Assembly: GCF_963678635.1 (NCBI RefSeq)
Contig: NC_087066.1
Location: forward strand, 32,183,301 to 32,247,300
DNA from: Symsagittifera roscoffensis
Lineage: Eukaryota > Xenacoelomorpha > Acoela > Convolutidae
DNA: 64,000 nt
Direction of reading: 5' to 3'
The position numbers and the translations under genes were made by a program. Position 1 is the stretch's first letter; each line of letters starts with the position of its first letter. Below, in pieces: positions 54,640 to 64,000 of this stretch. The notes under the pieces are model-generated. The model saw only the letters and a program-made list of their open reading frames with translations, made no database searches and was not told the origin of the DNA.

Positions 54640-55580
54640 GTTTTATGTATCTTAGCTGGGCTGATTTGGACCAATTTTTGATTAAAATTTAGATTAATTA
54701 GAGTTTTTTAACTTAAATGGCTAATTTTCACCAGAGGATTGAATTTGGAGTAAGCTTGAAATTAAACTATCTTAATTGTGCTTAGTTTAACCCAAACTGG
54801 ATAAATTGTTGAGTAATTCCTTTTCTACTTAGCTTAAATGGTATCACTTTAACCAAAATTTGATAAATTTTTATTTTAATACTGAGTCAAGCTATCCTAA
54901 ATGGCTCTATTTGGGCCAAAACTGGTTAATTTTATGTTAATTTGAAATTAAATAAAACATTGCGCTTATTTCAACTTAAATTAGATAAAAAATGATTTAA
55001 ACTAGCTTAAATGACTCTGTTTTTGCCAAGATAGTGTAAACTTTAGTTTAATTTGGATTTTGCGAATCTGAATTGTGCTATTATGGACAAAAATCCGGCA
55101 AAAATTTGTTAAAAGGGAAGTTTATTTAGTTTAATTGCATTTGCCCTGACTAATATTGGGCAAATTTTTGTTAAACTGGGAATTTAGCTCGCGCAAATGG
55201 ACTTAATTTGACATAAATGAGAAACCTTTGTTAAATTGGAAGTTTATCTAACTTAATCGGACCTAATTTGACATAAGTTGGGCAAAATTCTGTTAAAATG
55301 GAATTTTATCTAACTTAATTTGACTTAATTTGACATAACTTGGGCAAAATTGTGCTAAAATAGTTAATTTTCTAGCCTATTCTGGTATATTGTGACCAAA
55401 ATTGGGCAAAATTATTTTGAAATGGCAGCTTATAAAAATTCATCGGACCTATTTTGGCTGAAATGGGGGCAACTTCTGTTAAAATGAGAGTGTTTAATTT
55501 AATTGGCTTACTTTGACTTAAATTGGACAAAAATTGTTAATTTTATACTAAATTAGTTTAATCTAGTGTACTTTCACTGT
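54640..55580 (+). repeat. Degenerate minisatellite of about 61 bp
   Basis: Units built on ACTTAATTTGACATAA, TTGGGCAAAATT, GTTAAAATGGAA and TTTATCTAACTTAAT recur at 55201, 55261, 55323 and 55385, 60-62 bases apart, and in increasingly diverged form back to about 54640. Fifteen or so units are estimated by eye. Confidence 0.75.
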
Positions 55581-56429
55581 AATTTTAACTTGAGGTTAGC
55601 AAAAGTTCGCTGAACTTCTCTCAGTTTGGTGGTCGTAAAATGATTTAGCCCGGAAAAATACACCTTATAATTCCTTCTTTAGTGAGTGTAGATATTTCCT
55701 TCCCTAACTTGGGCCTTAAAATTCTTCCTTGATGAGATTATTAAGTTTGGAGTTGAGTTGAGTTAGGTCAGCGGATAATCCTCGAAAAAAAGGTGAAAAT
55801 AATATAAAGCACAACTGCACAAGGAGGAATTGCTAGTGAAGCTCAATTTGGCACAGGTTTGATTGTGTAGATGATGGAAGAAAAAAGTTTATCAATCATT
55901 TAGAGTACACTAAGACTGCATACAGGACCTCTTAACTCCTTTCTGAGAATACATTTCAAAATTTAATGTTTTTTGAGCATTTTCGGAAAGTCTGATGGAA
56001 GTATAAAATGTAAATGCTTAAACCTATGTGCTTAAACCTAAAATGTAAACCTATGCGAGGAAAGCTATTTTAGGTGAAAAAGTCGTTAAACTGTCTAAAT
56101 TAATTGTTTAAACTAATAGATTTGGTCAGAGAAAGCTTCCTTTTCTTTGGTATTTTGTATTTATAAAAATAATGAGTTAAAATTTCATGTGATAAAGTCA
56201 GCAGAAAGCTGTCAAGGGCTGATGAGCGATAGAGAAGTAACTGATAACCTTGACTCTATCAAGGACTATCTGGCTATTTTTGAAGTTGGAAACTGACTAA
56301 CAGAAACTCACTTTCTTAAAACTTTGAATCAACAAAAATTAATTTTTTTTTGTTTTCAGACTTATATATATTTTCAGGGTTAGTTCTCCGCTCAAGTCGC
56401 ACCAGATTTATTAAAAGAAGAGGTAGGGT
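55581..56429. other. AT-rich, no gene seen
   Basis: No supported feature before the second copy of the 0.8-kb repeat. Confidence 0.4.
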
Positions 56430-57215
56430 CGGTTGATAGATCTCTTTCTTTCATTGGTAAATACAATTAAAAAATTCGATTAGATTATGTCATAGATTAT
56501 AGTCTATCTGGTCCTTGAGTTAAAATGATTTTTTTATAAACAGATAAAATAAAAGGGTTGGTTAAATAAGTACAAGTAACTAAAATTGGATGAACAAATG
56601 TCTGAAATACCAAAATAGGTTTGGGGTATTTTGGTTAAGTTACATTAATTTACGTTAAAGGAAAGCATTAGAATCTTACCTCAGTTCTGGAATGTTATTT
56701 TTTTAAAAGTACTTTTTATTTACAAAAATTAGTGATAAGTAAAATAATTTAATAGTTTTACGAGCGAGTGAGGAAAATAATACCTCTGGAGGTTCAGGTT
56801 CATATGTTTCTCAGTTCTTTGGTTGAGACAAACCTGCACCTGCAGTCTAGGTTTCGAAGTTTTTTTCCCATTTTTCTTCATACTCTTGATGAATTTGACA
56901 TTTGCAACTTAAAAAAAATTTTTGAATAAAAATCAATAATTCAAAAGATCAGGGCAATTTATCAGTGTTGCACCTGCCGTAATTAAATCAAATTTCAAAA
57001 AATTGCAAAAAGACTGGGGGTTTGTCGCCGCGCTGTCTGCTTTTTAAGAAAAGACAGTAAGCCAGTCAGTCTAACTGGCAACTTTTTTTGTTTTCAATAT
57101 CCAGGCTAAAAGCAGCAGAAAAAAATGAGTCTGAATTGTTCAAATCGGAGGGTTGTTTAAAATGTTGGAAAACTAAGTCAAACCATAAGTTAGTGCAGTA
57201 TTTGCAATACTACAC
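56430..57215 (+). repeat. 0.8-kb repeat, copy 2
   Basis: Same landmarks as copy 1 (50268-51070), ending in GCAGTATTTGCAATACTAC, after which the LINE linker coding region begins. Near-identical to copy 3 (58103-58830). Confidence 0.85.
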
Positions 57216-59715
57216 ATAGACCAGCTAAACATGGCCGAGAGCCCCCAAAAACCCCGGGAAAACTTGAAAAATTTAAATAACGCAAGGAAACTCAAGTAGT
57301 ATCGAGAAGCATTAGAAAAAAGGGCCTCGGACTCAGAAATTGACACGAACTGGCCACATCTGATACAAATCAAGGCCGAGAAGGGCCAACATGCGTGCGA
57401 AGTCAAACAAAATAGCACCCTTAACCCATGGCTGGACAACCAAGAGAAGGAATTTAAAAATTTTTTCATCAGACTTGACATCCGAAACTAAAGAGTCTTC
57501 CTGCCCTAACGATGCGCAAGCTGCAACAGCAGTTAAAATGTATGTTAGAAAGACTTTTCAAGAAGCAAAAGAAAACTGAGAGGAGACCTGGTGGTTGCAA
57601 GTAGTAGGAGAGGAGAAAGACGCCGAGTGCCAAGAGAAGCACCCGGAAATTATATCGAATTTTGAAAAAGATAGCAATAAAAAAGAACAACTTAATGGAA
57701 GAGGAATGTTTCAGCTCAGAAGAATGTCGAGAACATTTTAAAGTGGTTTCCAAAAATAGTTTTGAAAGACGCCCAATTGAAAAAGCAATAAAAGCCTCAT
57801 TGACCAATCCAAAAAATGTAGCGGTGAACCAGGAAGCAACAGAGGAGCTAAGCTAGCCGATAGCGCATGAAGAAATTGGAGGAGAGCATGACCTGATCAG
57901 AGACAGCACACCGCGATACGATAGTGTCGGAATGGCAGCAAGAAAAGTAATGTCAGATGGGGAAAATCTTGTGTAAAACTGCCTAATTGAAATCCTTAAC
58001 ACTGACCCACACTACTGGTCGAAAGAGACGGATCATCCCCCGAAAGAGAGTGGATCATCCCCCACTTATGGAAAGATCTAAACAACTACAGAGGGGGGGG
58101 GTCATAGATTATAGTCTATCTGGTCCTTGAGTTAAAATGATTTTTTTATAAACAGATAAAATAAAAGGGTTGGTTAAATAAGTACAAGTAACTAAAATTG
58201 GATGAACAAATGTCTGAAATACCAAAATAGGTTTGGGGTATTTTGGTTAAGTTACATTAATTTACGTTAAAGGAAAGCATTAGAATCTTACCTCAGTTCT
58301 GGAATGTTATTTTTTTAAAAGTACTTTTTATTTACAAAAATTAGTGATAAGTAAAATAATTTAATAGTTTTACGAGCGAGTGAGGAAAATGATACCTCTG
58401 GAGGTTCAGGTTGATATGTTTCTCAGTTCTTTGGTTGAGACAAACCTGCACCTGCAGTCTATGTTTCGAAGTTTTTTCCCCCTTTTTCTTTATACTCTTG
58501 ATGAATTTGACATTTGCAACTTAAAAAAAATTTTAGAATAAAAATCAATAATTCAAAAGATCAGGGCAATTTATCAGTGTTGCACCTGCCGTAATTAAAT
58601 CAAATTTCAAAAAGATGCAAAAAGACTGGGGGTTTGTCGCCGCGCTGTCTGCTTTTTAAGAAAAGACAGTAAGCCAGTCAGTCTAACTGGCAACTTTTTT
58701 TGTTTTCAATATCCAGGCTAAAAGCAGCAGAAAAAAATGAGTCTGAATTGTTCAAATCGGAGGGTTGTTTAAAATGTTGGAAAACTAAGTCAAACCATAA
58801 GTTAGTGCAGTATTTGCAATACTACACATAGACCAGCTAAACATGGCCGAGAGCCCCCAAAAACCCCGGGGAAAACTTGAAAAATTTAAATAACGCAAGG
58901 AAACTCAAGTAGTATCGAGAAGCATTAGAAAAAAGGGCCTCGGACTCAGAAATTGACACGAACTGGCCACATCTGATACAAATCAAGGCCGAGAAGGGCC
59001 AACATGCGTGCGAAGTCAAACAAAATAGCACCCTTAACCCATGGCTGGACAACCACGAGAAGGAATTTAAAAATTTTTTCATCAGACTTGACATCCGAAA
59101 CTAAAGAGTCTTCCTGCCCTAACGATGCGCAAGCTGCAACAGCAGTTAAAATGTATGTTAGAAAGACTTTTCAAGAAGCAAAAGAAAACTGAGAGGAGAC
59201 CTGGTGGTTGCAAGTAGTAGGAGAGGAGAAAGACGCCGAGTGCCAAGAGAAGCACCCGGAAATTATATCGAATTTTGAAAAAGATAGCAATAAAAAAGAA
59301 CAACTTAATGGAAGAGGAATGTTTCAGCTCAAAAGAATGTCGAGAACATTTTAAAGTGGTTTCCAAAAATAGTTTTGAAAGACGCCCAATTGAAAAAGCA
59401 ATAAAAGCCTCATTGACCAATCCAAAAAATGTAGCGGTGAACCAGGAAGCAACAGAGGAGCTAAGCTAGCCGATAGCGCATGAAGAAATTGGAGGAGAGC
59501 ATGACCTGATCAGAGACAGCACACCGCGATACGATAGTGTCGGAATGGCAGCAAGAAAAGTAATGTCAGATGGGGAAAATCTTGTGTACAACTGCCTAAT
59601 TGAAATCCTTAACACTGACCCACACTACTGGTCGAAAGAGACGGATCATCCCCCGAAAGAGAGTGGATCATCCCCCACTTATGGAAAGATCTAAACAACT
59701 ACAGAGGGGGGGGGG
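56489..59715 (+). repeat. Tandem duplication of a 1.61-kb block
   Basis: The block from GTCATAGATTATAGTCTATC (56489) to the G-run at about 58100 is repeated from 58101 to the G-run at about 59715, with an offset of about 1612 bases. Only scattered substitutions and small indels distinguish the copies. The junction lies in a run of G followed by GTCATAG, which suggests unequal exchange or an assembly artefact. Confidence 0.92.
57231..58102 (+). pseudogene. LINE linker region between endonuclease and RT, copy 1 (broken)
   Basis: The frame from 57231 reads MAESPQKPRENLKNLNNARK, has a TAG, then YREALEKRASDSEIDTNWPH and NPWLDNQEKEFKNFF to a stop near 57489. Further on, WIIPHLWKDLNNYRG (58051-58095) is the start of the RT domain. 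The order and the motif are those of the segment between LINE endonuclease and RT. Multiple stops and frame changes make it dead. Duplicated at 58845. Confidence 0.6.
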
Positions 59716-60153
59716 GTCTATTGCCTCCAACAAGCCGCATCTTTGCAAAGGTTTTTGCACCCATGCTCAGGACCTGAGCAGAAAAAAAAACAAAAATGAG
59801 AGAAAAGAACCCTAACGATTTTCGGAAAATTGAGTCGACTGCTGATGCTACACAAGTTATTATCCCAGATAACGATGAGGTCAGACGAGTCTTGAGGCCG
59901 AGTGTGGTTGATTTGAGGAGACTTGGTGCGTTACTTTTGAATTTAAAAAATACGCTAGAGTTAAAAGTGAACTCCTCCAGAGCTTTCTAGAGAACCTAAT
60001 GATGCCAGCTGCGGCATTGACCATGCTCAAAGCACAGCATGAATAAACGCAACATCGAGTGATAGGCCGAGAAGGCATTATCGAATCATGCATGGAGGTA
60101 TAAAGGAAGGGTGCGCCACGTCACCAATTTTGTTCAATGTCTATCAAACTGAA
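58845..60153 (+). pseudogene. LINE linker and RT domain, copy 2 (broken, internal deletion)
   Basis: Repeats the 57231 region with an extra G that shifts the frame near 58865. It then has WIIPHLWKDLNNYRG (59664-59708), LLPPTSRIFAKVFAPMLR (from 59718), and after a gap GIKEGCATSPILFNVY (60088-60153), matching the GV.QGCPLSPLLFN box of a LINE RT. The catalytic YADD region is missing because satellite begins immediately after 60153. Confidence 0.7.
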
Positions 60154-60154
60154 C

Positions 60155-61080
60155 ACAAAGTCTCAGATTTGGTATGATAGTTTTCAATTTGAGTTATAAA
60201 ACTGCAAAAAACTGTCAAAAAAAACAAAAGTTTGACATCTCCGAGGGCCATAACCATTCGTGTAGGTAATCTACAAGACAGGGGATTTTAACACAACCCG
60301 TACCACCTATTGAAACAAACATTTCCGATTTGGGAGCGTAGTTTTTTTAGAACAGCCTAAATGCTTGAAAAAAAACAATCAAAAAGTCGCAAAGATGACT
60401 TTTCCGAGGGTCATATCTTTTCTCGATATAAAACTTGGGGTGAGCCGCTAAAGCATGCGACCTTCTCAGTATTGTTTATTAAAAACAAAGATTCATGTTT
60501 GAGAGGGCAGTTTTTTTAGAAAGATCAAAAAATTTCAAAAAATGTTCAAAAACCCGAAAAACTGACTTTTTCGAGGGTCATAAAGTTTTTTGTAGAAAAA
60601 CTTGGGCGTAACCGCGTATTTCAAAAAAAAGGTCAAGAAATTGAAAAATTGACTATTCTGAGTGCCATAAATCATAATTGGGCGGGTACTTTTTGGGAGA
60701 AATTAAAAAGTTTCAATAAACGGTCACAAAGTCTGAAAAATTGACTAATCTGAGAGCCATAATTTTAGTTTTGTAAAAAAAAATTGGTCGTAGCCGTTTA
60801 TGCAAGGAAACTTCACACAACCCGTCCTTTTGATTGAAATCATAAACTCCGAATTGGGAGGCTACCTTTAAGAGAAATTAAAAAATTTCACAAAACCGTC
60901 AAAAATTCGAAAGTTTGACTTTTTCGAGGGTCAAAACTTTTTGTAAAAAATAAATTGCGAGTAACCGCTTAAGCAGGGGAATTTCCAACGACGCGTTCTA
61001 TTCTTTGAAACCAAAATCTCAGATTCGCGAAGATGGTTTTCGAGAAAACTAATGAAATAAAAAATGGTTTGAAAAATGAA
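60155..61080 (+). repeat. Satellite type 2, forward-oriented half
   Basis: Monomers contain GACTTTTCCGAGGGTCATA (variants near 60242, 60404, 60573, 60660, 60750, 60925), a TGGGAGCGTAGTTTTT block and a GTAACCGC block. This is the reverse complement of the unit at 13418-14010 and of the right half at 61140-62070. Spacing is about 165-175 with two shortened units. Confidence 0.8.
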
Positions 61081-61139
61081 TTCATTTTGCTTACAAATTT
61101 TAGATCATCTCAAAAACTGCTCTATCGACCCATGGAAAA

Positions 61140-62070
61140 ACCACCCACTACTCTATTAGCTGGGCATTTTTTTAGTCTTTTACCAAACAATCCTCAGCCT
61201 TGGAAAAAATGAGTAAAGGAAATTTTTGACCTATACTTTAAGATTTTTGACATTTTCTCAAAAAAAAACTACTCTCCCAAATCTGAGAATTTGAATTCAA
61301 TAGATAGAAATGGTTGAAAGGGTTGTTCAAAGCACCCTGCATAAGCGGTTAAGTTTTACATTAATTTACAAAATTGTTATACACCATGTTATGACTCTCG
61401 GAAAAGTCAAATGCTAAATTTTTTTGACCATTTTTTGAAACTTTACGATTTTTCGAAAAAATTTACAAATTGGACGTTTTGATTTCAATCAAAATAAGGG
61501 TTGCGGGAAGCTCCCCTGTTATAGCCGTTAAGCCTAAGTTTTATTACGAGAAAAATATGAACCCTCGGAAAAATTGTTTTTTGTGACTTTTTGACCATTT
61601 TTTCAATTAATTTGACTTTTCTCGAAAACTACCTTCTAGGTTTTGCTTCAATTGAAAGAACGGGTTGTGGAAAGTTCCTCTACATAAACGGAACTGCTTC
61701 CCATAAAACGTATATTTTTTTAATGAAAAAACACGGCATCGAAAAAAATAATGAGATCTTTTGAACGTTTTTTGCATTTTTTCGATTTGTCTCGAAAACT
61801 AAAAAACCAAATATGAAATTTTGGGTCAATCATACAAAGAGTTAACCAAAACTCCCCTGTATAGGCGCTCACGTCCGGATTTTCTAACAACAAATGATGG
61901 TCTTCGGAAAAATTGGTGTTTTGATTTTTTTCCATTTTTTTTTTGAAATTTTGACTCTTCTCGAAAACAACTTAATCTGATATCAAAGAATTAATCAGAT
62001 TTTACGGGTTTAATCTTAAAATTTGTACACAAAAATTGTGTCTCTGAGAAATTCCAAAATCAAAAACTTT
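61140..62070 (-). repeat. Satellite type 2, inverted half
   Basis: Units with ATGACTCTCGGAAAAGTC (61383), ATGAACCCTCGGAAAAAT (61557), then similar positions near 61735, 61905 and 62040, each followed by TTTTTGACC, TTCTCGAAAACTAC and GGAAAGTTCCTCTACATAA-type blocks. The orientation is opposite to 60155-61080. The switch lies in about 61080-61140. Confidence 0.78.
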
Positions 62071-62875
62071 CTTTCTAGTTTTAATAGAGCAGCAACTAAG
62101 GTTTGAAATTACCTATTTCAACCAAAATCAGTACAAAAAATTTAAAATTATCAAACAAAAGATATTATATCATCAAAAAGCTAACCAATTTCAGATAAAA
62201 GTATCTTCATAAAATTCATTTCACTACTAGGCTTTATCAGCTTATCTTGAGTTCCATTTTGTTTCTCGGTTTAGTTCCAGTTGCTTAGCGATATTTGTAT
62301 TTAAAAAATTAAAAATAACCAGTTTGGATTTTTTCTGAACTTTTGGAAGATGAACGAAAAACGTTAGAATGACCGTTGTCCTGTAATTTTAAAACAATCT
62401 AATGCTGTTCAACGTGAGCACACGAGCGAGTTGGTCGATTTCGATTTTCTAATTTATAATATTTTCTATGGATTTTTTGTTTTCTTTGTGGTTAGCGGAT
62501 AAAGTAACCCTTGAAAACCTCAGGATTGAGGTTATAACAGGTTAAACGTTACGTGAAATGCGTTGACGTGAAACGAAAATGTTTTAACCAAAAATACTTT
62601 TATGATAGATATTTTCAACTTGAGGTGCATATGTTGGGCTGCAAATCACGACCAACAGAGCTGTAATATGATGCCATTATTACCCGCCCTCTGCGAGCTT
62701 TCATGTGCGAAAAACTTATTGAAAAAATACAAGCTGCTCCAACTAGTCACAACTACAGCGTACAGTCTTAGTTAGCATAATGTCTGGCTGTAGTCTTCAA
62801 TTTATATTTATCATAAATAAAATTCCTTTAATTCGAATATAATTTTCAATAAGATTATGTGAATTTGTTACATAG
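62071..62875. other. AT-rich, no gene seen
   Basis: Nothing recognised apart from the acceptor of the following exon. Confidence 0.4.
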
Positions 62876-63003
62876 GGCATCAAAGCAGTTTTGCTCGGCC
62901 TCAACAGATTTTCTGGTTATATTTACAACAAGCGAGATGAAAAAGGCTACTTTTCATCAATCAAATATAGAATTACTGTCCAAAACTATTATGTTACTCA
63001 AAG
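62876..63003 (+). CDS. Well-bounded internal exon, unknown protein
   Basis: Acceptor AATTTGTTACATAG and donor CAAAG|GTTAGT enclose 128 bp, phase 0 at the start and two bases over at the end. It reads GIKAVLLGLNRFSGYIYNKR then DEKGYFSSIKYRITVQNYYV. The composition is typical of a folded domain. The partner exons are outside the visible candidates. Confidence 0.5.
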
Positions 63004-63769
63004 GTTAGTATCAGCTTCGCTTAAAAAGCTATGGTATCATACCTTCATCTGGGTACCCATGCTCAACAGTCTTTTCAATTTTTGTCGAATTTTAACAAAA
63101 ATTTAAAAGATATAGCATTGAGACAATGAAGTTGCTAAGAATCACCACAGAAAATTTCTTTTTTTTCTGACAAAAATGTTCAACATTTTCCCTCTTTCGA
63201 TTTGATTTTCGAGTATTTTCTCTTAAAAAATAAATCTCTAACAAAGCCATTGAATTTCATGCATAATCAAATTAGTAACTTCAAAAAAACAGTCTAGAAT
63301 AAAATTATACAACTGAAAATTTTCAAAAGTTCCTGTTGATTATCAATTTTATAGCGTTTTCAGGCAATCAGTTAAAGCATACCAAACAATCTTTTGAATC
63401 ATACATAATAAATGTAATTAACTAATAGATAACAGTTCATTATTTTCACGATTTTCACGATTATTTTCACGTTATTTTCAAAATAACAGAGGATATTTTC
63501 ACGTTTTTAGACTGTTGAGAATCTTTGCTATATTTGACAAACGTTGGAGAACCTTCAAGTTTTTGGCAAGACTTTAAGAGGACTAGACATGAGTAGGTTT
63601 ATTTTTCAAAATTGAATACCATATAAAAATAAAACTTGTTTGAGCTGCCGTAGGTGAACGTTGAATTTCTTCTTTTTTCGTTCATTATGATTAACTGAAA
63701 GGATTTTTTCTTTTGTTTTTAACTGATTGTGTTCTGAAATAGGTCCGATAGATTTTTTCTGTTGCCACG
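63004..63769. other. AT-rich, probably intronic
   Basis: Short TTTTCACGATTATTTTCACG repeats at 63444-63500. No exon. Confidence 0.4.
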
Positions 63770-63960
63770 ATTGAACGAAAATATTGGAAATAGCCGCAAA
63801 TGCCAACAACCTCCCATGCAGTGGGCTCACTGGAAATGGCCAGGCGGCTGTCAAAGATGTTTTGCCAAGAGATGGGCCCGGCAAGAAAGGATTGCAAAAA
63901 TGACATTGACATTCACATTTGCTTATGGGAAAACAGACAGCAAGAGTTGTTCCACAGGAA
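63770..63960. other. GC-richer block at the window end, possible exon of unresolved frame
   Basis: In AT-rich surroundings this block stays open in one plus frame (KCQQPPMQWAHWKWPGGC) and in two minus frames (for example LPGPSLGKTSLTAAWPFP). None has a recognised domain or clear splice sites, so the strand is undecided. Confidence 0.25.
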
Positions 63961-64000
63961 ACTATATGTTGTGCTTGAAACAACAAGGGTACACATAATA

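Overview
This is an AT-rich animal (metazoan) genomic window from an unplaced invertebrate. Evidence for that is spliceosomal exon signatures, a mitochondrial-type proline catabolism gene, non-LTR retrotransposons with apurinic-type and restriction-like endonucleases, hAT-type MITEs with 8-bp target duplications, satellites and microsatellites. There are no bacterial operons, rRNA, clear tRNA genes or CRISPR arrays. A 200-bp run of N (26201-26400) is an assembly gap. The species cannot be named from the sequence alone.

Layout. 1-6260 is a retrotransposon graveyard: a broken reverse transcriptase with a C-terminal zinc finger and restriction-like endonuclease (2-1713), an opposed fragment of the same family carrying a PHD finger (1874-2510, minus), a third 3' end (2992-3180), and two copies of a Jockey/CR1-like LINE (3420-4760, 4945-6260) with the same (CTA)n tail. 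At 6456-8123 lies the only complete, confidently named gene: an uninterrupted delta-1-pyrroline-5-carboxylate dehydrogenase (P5CDH/ALDH4A1 type). 9343-10533 is a 1.19-kb inverted-repeat element with a TTA target duplication. 10558-14010 is a composite satellite of about 170-bp monomers of two kinds. 14-20.5 kb is mostly AT-rich non-coding DNA with one candidate mitochondrial presequence gene start (17692, a 59-bp intron) and a hAT MITE.

20.5-47.5 kb is dominated by one family, here called element X (about 540 bp, eight main copies in both orientations plus fragments), by several MITE families with target duplications, and by nested insertions. Gene fragments are interleaved with it. On the minus strand at 30-33 kb there are exons of a cysteine-containing, probably secreted protein, two of which join in perfect phase. 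On the plus strand at 39.4-48.9 kb there is an unknown conserved-looking exon and then Gln/Ser-rich exons ending at 48912 with a polyadenylation signal. The introns of this second gene are packed with MITEs.

49-64 kb holds another hAT MITE (49097-49528), pieces of a third LINE (endonuclease at 49.9 kb, linker and RT at 57-60 kb) with a 1.61-kb near-identical tandem duplication, a roughly 61-bp degenerate minisatellite (54.6-55.6 kb), isolated good exon candidates (53275-53388, 62876-63003), and a second satellite domain (60.16-62.07 kb) whose monomers flip orientation near 61.1 kb and match the satellite at 13.4-14.0 kb.

Nothing here acts as a gene cluster or pathway. The biological interest lies in the repeat families (element X with its conserved hairpins, the nested MITEs, the PHD-finger/restriction-like-endonuclease retroelement, the inverted satellite) and in several unnamed exons.
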